Positions 60,101-64,000 of a DNA stretch of 64,000 bases are shown piece after piece. Below the pieces are notes generated by a model that saw only the letters and a program-made list of their open reading frames with translations, had not been told where the DNA came from and did no database searches. Position 1 is the first letter of the stretch. Every line of letters starts with the position of its first letter. Position numbers and translations under genes: made by a program. The stretch is from Petrosia ficiformis (lineage: Eukaryota > Porifera > Demospongiae > Haplosclerida > Petrosiidae): assembly GCA_947044365.1 (NCBI GenBank), contig OX345653.1, forward strand, positions 1,275,001-1,339,000. The letters run 5' to 3'.

Positions 60101-63100
60101 AACTGAACTATGCTAGAACTGAATCAATGGAGCTAAGTTGGTATACTTAGAATACTAAAGGTAGGTGTACCAAAATAGTTCCATGATAAATCTGAACACT
60201 AAACCATGCTAGAACTGAATCAAACAGAATTGAGTTGGTACACTTTGGGTAAGCGTATTGGTTCTGTTGCTACAGTTTAGAACTGTTCCAGTGTGTGAAT
60301 GAGTTATAAACAATTTTGTAATTAGCACTCACTCGTGATCTGCCCATTTTCCATCCTGTTATGCCACTTTTAGTAAGAATTTTCTGACAAGTCTCTTGAG
60401 ATGAATGAACACTCTGTATAAATAGTGAATAACATTTAAAAGTTTAATTTTTAAAATTATTACTTTGTCCGTGAATTTGAAAGCGATTTGTCTGTAGTCT
60501 GTAACAAAATCAGAAAAAAATGGACGATATGCAAACCCTTCTCTTCTAACTCTTACTGTCTCTAACATTCCAGTGTATCTGAAAACATGAAATATTTCAT
60601 GATAGAGAGAATAAACAAATACAGTGATATAAGTACACACACACCAATAGACACATTGAGAAAGGTAGATTTGGAGAAGTAATGCAGACAGTACTTCACA
60701 ACCCTGTCTTGCTAGGCCATTACTCTACCAAATAAGTCAGTTTGTAGAGACCAAGCTATAGATTATTTATATAAAGTGAGAAAGATAGATTTGGATACTT
60801 CAAAAATGCAACCATTGATACGTCTGTACATCTAGGCATCACTAAGCCATAAGGTATGGGAAAGGATGTTGTGGGACAGATATACAGGAAATGTGTATAC
60901 ACACAGATATGTTCCAAGCCAACTTCAGTTATCTTAAAACCAGCTGAATTCACATTTGCTAAATATGGTATGGAGTTTAGGATTTATGATTTATAGTGGC
61001 TTCGGATTAGTTTATGGTTTAGGCTTGGGTTTGGGAATATGAGGCTTCGGATTAGTTTATGGTTTAGGCTTGGGTTTGGGAATATGATGGAGTCATATTG
61101 GTGCATCATAGGTTAGGTTGGTTTAAAATGGGCCAGGTGGTAAATTGGTTGGGATACAACCTATATACGTATGTGTGTATACATTGACATACTTTAGTTG
61201 TTGCAGAACAAATTCATTGTCAAAGTCGTGAGGTATTTTTGCTGAGTTTGGTTTGATACACCTAAAATAATGGAATAACAAGAATTGTATTAGACAACTG
61301 TAAATATACAACTTAAACCATTTTAATGAGTTCTAAAGTTTAACTAAAATTACTATAACTACTTGAAACAGTAGTACACCCAGGTTAACATGAAAACACT
61401 CTCAAAATCTGTTTCAGGAGATTATAAAAATTTTAAAAATTAAAAATATTTGGAAGAAGAAGTTCCAGTAGTTGAGTTGGGTTAGCCCACTTTCCTTCTG
61501 AGCCCTTCATTTTAAAGGTTTACAGCTTGTAATTACACACTTGACCAACACTGAACCTTTTTAGTAAGCCTAATATTACTATAATAAAGGTTTGAGAACT
61601 ATAGACGTACTAAACACTATTAGCGGTTATACTATAACAACAATACATTGCAAAAAATAAATTGTTAAAATAACCATTTTATTGGTAAGTACAGTTGGCA
61701 TGAGTTTCAATTTAGCTTGTCAATTGTCATAGGGGATGTTGTGACTACATGAATGATGTTACTATGATATAATTACACCAAGTATTGAATGGTATAAATT
61801 AAATTATGTGTTTGCGGGTTTACAAATCTTTGATGGCCAGATACAATTACATGTACTTTAGTATAAATGTTTGACATGAAATACGAGTAGACAGAAACCC
61901 TAAAATTATAGTGCTACAATTATAATTAATACAAAGTATCTGTGGTATAAGATGTATGTATTCTGAACAACCAACTAATTGTTAAATTCAACTGTACTAA
62001 TAACTAAATTAAATATTTTAAATATTTTTTTTGCAGTGTAGCTGGACTAGTATTTGTACCTGCAGTGTTATTTTAGTTAGTTAACTAAAACCCCTTTTAG
62101 TAAGGCATTGTGACATTTAGTTAACTCAACCTGATAAAGTGTGGAGAAGCTGCTAATATCCTTTCCATTAGTTTCTGGAGTGACTCTCTAAAATGTCCAC
62201 TGACAGTAATGACCTTACCACCTTTACGAATAGATTGCTTCCTCTTTCTCACTGACATTTTCCTCATAACAGAACGCTGGCTATAAATGGATAATTTAAA
62301 AAAGTTGCATTAATATTGATATTCAATTTTTATAACATCATTATCTACCTTGGTCTTAATTGAGATGTTGGTTGTAAAACAGCTCCTGAAAAGTTTGGAT
62401 ACTTTGTAAAAAGAGTACGAACTAGACGAAGGCTTGAAAATTTTAAGACCCCTTGAACTGGTTCTGGCAAAGAATCTCTATTTTTATCAAGAAATCCACT
62501 AGCTTGGTATTCAACCTATATCAATTGAAGTGTCACATGATCATCACATGATCAAATTTTACTCACCTTTCCAGCATAATGTTTAACAGTGAACACTAAA
62601 GCATCCCCTTTATGAGGCTCGTAATTAGGATGTTTATCAAACCTCTGTCTATAGCGTTCAATTAATGACTTTTCATTACCCTATAAGAAGAAAAGGTGAT
62701 ATTAACTACATTCATAGCTAAAGAAACATGCTATTACGTTTGTTCGGCATTGTTCATCTAAGAGGGAAATAAGTCCAACAGGGCGAGTTAAAAATAATTC
62801 CAGAACAGGTTGGTTATCTTGAAATGATATATCAACACCAGATATACCTTCTTTAACATATTCCTCCTAATAAATAGTTTATGAGTGAACAACACATTAA
62901 TATATCTTTATACAAACCTTCTCCATTGCAAATATCTGCGTATTGAAGTATTGTTGCAGTTGTTCATTTGCTAAGTTAATACAAACTTGCTCAAAGCTGT
63001 TAACATGAAAATTCTCAAATCCAAAAATGTCCAGTATTCCTGTAATAAAAAGAACATGTATTGATATCAAAACAGAAAAAAACACATAAACAATATTGGG

Positions 63101-63889
63101 ATGTTAGCTTAGCAAAAAAATTAAACAAACCACTGCCATATAAACCCTACATGAGAAACTACAGTACATATACGTAAATATATGATATTCAGTGTTGTAT
63201 CCAGGATATTTAGAGTAGTGGTTGGATTCGAACTTGCATTTAGTGCTGTTTACCCAGTATATACTTAAATACCTTATACATGTATTAATTATCTGAGAAG
63301 TGGATAATTCATCTGAGAGGTGGTTAATTCATGCTGAGTGGTGGTTATTCCCGACCAGTGCCGACCAGTGTGGGCACAACACTAGATATTATTTGCAGTT
63401 TCTTACTCACCAATTCCCAAGTGTTGTCCAGTTTCTTGTGGTAACAGATAATTGTTGATGCGACTAACCAACCAATGGAACATTCTAGAATACAATGCCT
63501 TAGACATGGCATCTCGTACATCAGCTGATTTAGATGGTGAGTACAATTTATCAACTGTTTCACCTACAAAATGAAACATACAGGTTATTAATGAATAACA
63601 ATAATCATAATACGTAATTTAGTGATGCACTGATAGTTTTAGATATTTGTGACCTGATTTTTTAAAAGTGACCTTGTCCCAAAATGATTTTGATCATATA
63701 CTTATTTTAAATCACTCGTCATTCTTCCATATTGTACAGGAAGTCAATGAAATTTGGTATCTAGGAAGAGTTAGTATTAAGCTTCTTGGGTATGAAATTT
63801 CATTGACAAAATGGTAGAATGAACTGTACTGGATAACCAATACAAATCCGATATTACATATACCTTCATTTCTGTGATGAAATAGTGTA
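54144..63889 (-). CDS. Unconventional myosin with C-terminal SH2-like domain, 5' end outside window
   Basis: Actin-based motor. Seventeen exons, minus strand: 63864-63889 (uncertain), 63411-63563, 62918-63039, 62738-62866, 62567-62680, 62349-62515, 62131-62280, 61193-61261, 60464-60578, 60333-60413, 59721-59830, 59133-59215, 57061-58547, 56623-56666, 56373-56499, 55415-55644, 54144-54282. The motor half shows [20 protein letters not shown], the relay [45 protein letters not shown], a basic loop 2 ([17 protein letters not shown]), RCIKPN and [15 protein letters not shown]. The neck has one IQ motif ([16 protein letters not shown]). The 495-residue tail exon is rich in Ser, Pro and Lys, with a duplicated SKDENK.PP segment, PxxP runs and acidic tyrosine motifs ([21 protein letters not shown]). 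The end (about 56499-54144) resembles SH2: [19 protein letters not shown], with Tyr where FLVR has Arg. P-loop and switch I lie beyond the right edge. The motor is nearest class III by eye; class not settled. Confidence 0.87.
55070..55376. mobile_element. TAAAGGTCA-family MITE next to the SH2 exon
   Basis: Ends TCTGTTCACATTCTCGATGA and GAATGTGAATGACCTTTAG; about 40 bases from the donor of the exon at 55415-55644. Confidence 0.7.
55975..56150. repeat. Dispersed repeat shared by three introns
   Basis: Segment with AACCACCTCTCA, GTAAACAGCACTAAATGCAA and CCACCACTCT. Also present at 41827-42030 (same direction, RAP1GAP intron) and inverted at 63193-63384 (myosin intron). Ends around CCCACACTGG/CCAGTGTGGG. 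Probably a MITE of about 190 bases. Confidence 0.65.
58538..58853. repeat. 158-bp tandem duplication covering a splice acceptor, myosin gene
   Basis: 58538-58695 and 58696-58853 are near-identical. The first copy contains the acceptor and first bases of the 57061-58547 exon (TATTCAG|ATTCCTTCAG on the minus strand). The second carries an intact duplicate of that acceptor 158 bases upstream in the transcript. Confidence 0.85.
59533..59702. mobile_element. Tigger/pogo-like MITE, myosin intron
   Basis: 170 bases with ends CAGTGGAACCCCTCTATT and GGTGTTTCACTG, TA-flanked. It ends about 18 bases from the donor of the IQ-motif exon. Confidence 0.75.
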
Positions 63890-64000
63890 CTTTTCAATAC
63901 GAAATGAGATTATTAGTACACCTATTACAATATTAGTTATATCACTGGAAACAGTAACTGTGAGTGATATAAATTGTCATAACTTTAGAACCGAAGGTGT

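Overview
The window is nuclear DNA of an invertebrate animal. The genes have GT-AG introns, many only about 55-65 bases long beside others of several kilobases, and poly(A) signals instead of operons. The DNA is visibly AT-rich and full of short inverted-repeat transposons (MITEs), minisatellites and CATA/TATG microsatellites. A sponge or similar early-branching animal is my best guess, from the short introns, compact divergent gene pairs and an unusual myosin-SH2 protein. This is inference; no species-level marker was seen.

Six genes could be assembled exon by exon, with reading phase agreeing at every junction I checked. (1) Minus strand, 8521-20128: N-terminal two thirds of the TFIIH subunit p44 (GTF2H2), in introns of up to 8.5 kb; its zinc-binding C-terminus was not found and probably lies beyond the left edge. 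(2) Plus, 20327-23426: a secreted astacin-like/CUB/EGF/EGF/CUB protein whose astacin domain has lost the zinc site. (3) Minus, 24939-30925: a FOXRED1-type mitochondrial FAD oxidoreductase. (4) Plus, 31146-35475: an EFHD1/EFHD2 (swiprosin) EF-hand protein. (5) Minus, 36417-52237: a 1002-residue Rap1GAP with a GoLoco motif, RapGAP domain and C-terminal coiled coil. (6) Minus, 54144 to beyond the right edge: an unconventional myosin with one clear IQ motif, a long proline- and tyrosine-motif-rich tail and a C-terminal SH2-like domain lacking the phosphotyrosine-binding arginine.

Layout: genes 1/2 and genes 3/4 are head-to-head pairs with only 198 and 220 bases between start codons, so each probably shares a bidirectional promoter; the first holds three CACGTG E-boxes and a TATA box. 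Genes 2/3 and 4/5 converge, and 5/6 are in tandem. The genes form no evident pathway: general transcription and repair, a secreted matrix or protease-like protein, complex I assembly, calcium/actin signalling, Rap signalling and an actin motor.

Nearly all remaining sequence is introns and spacers filled by at least eight repeat families. One is a hAT-type MITE for which 8-bp target duplications can be read directly at four copies, two of them nested in older elements. No bacterial-type systems, CRISPR arrays, rRNA or intact tRNA genes were seen.
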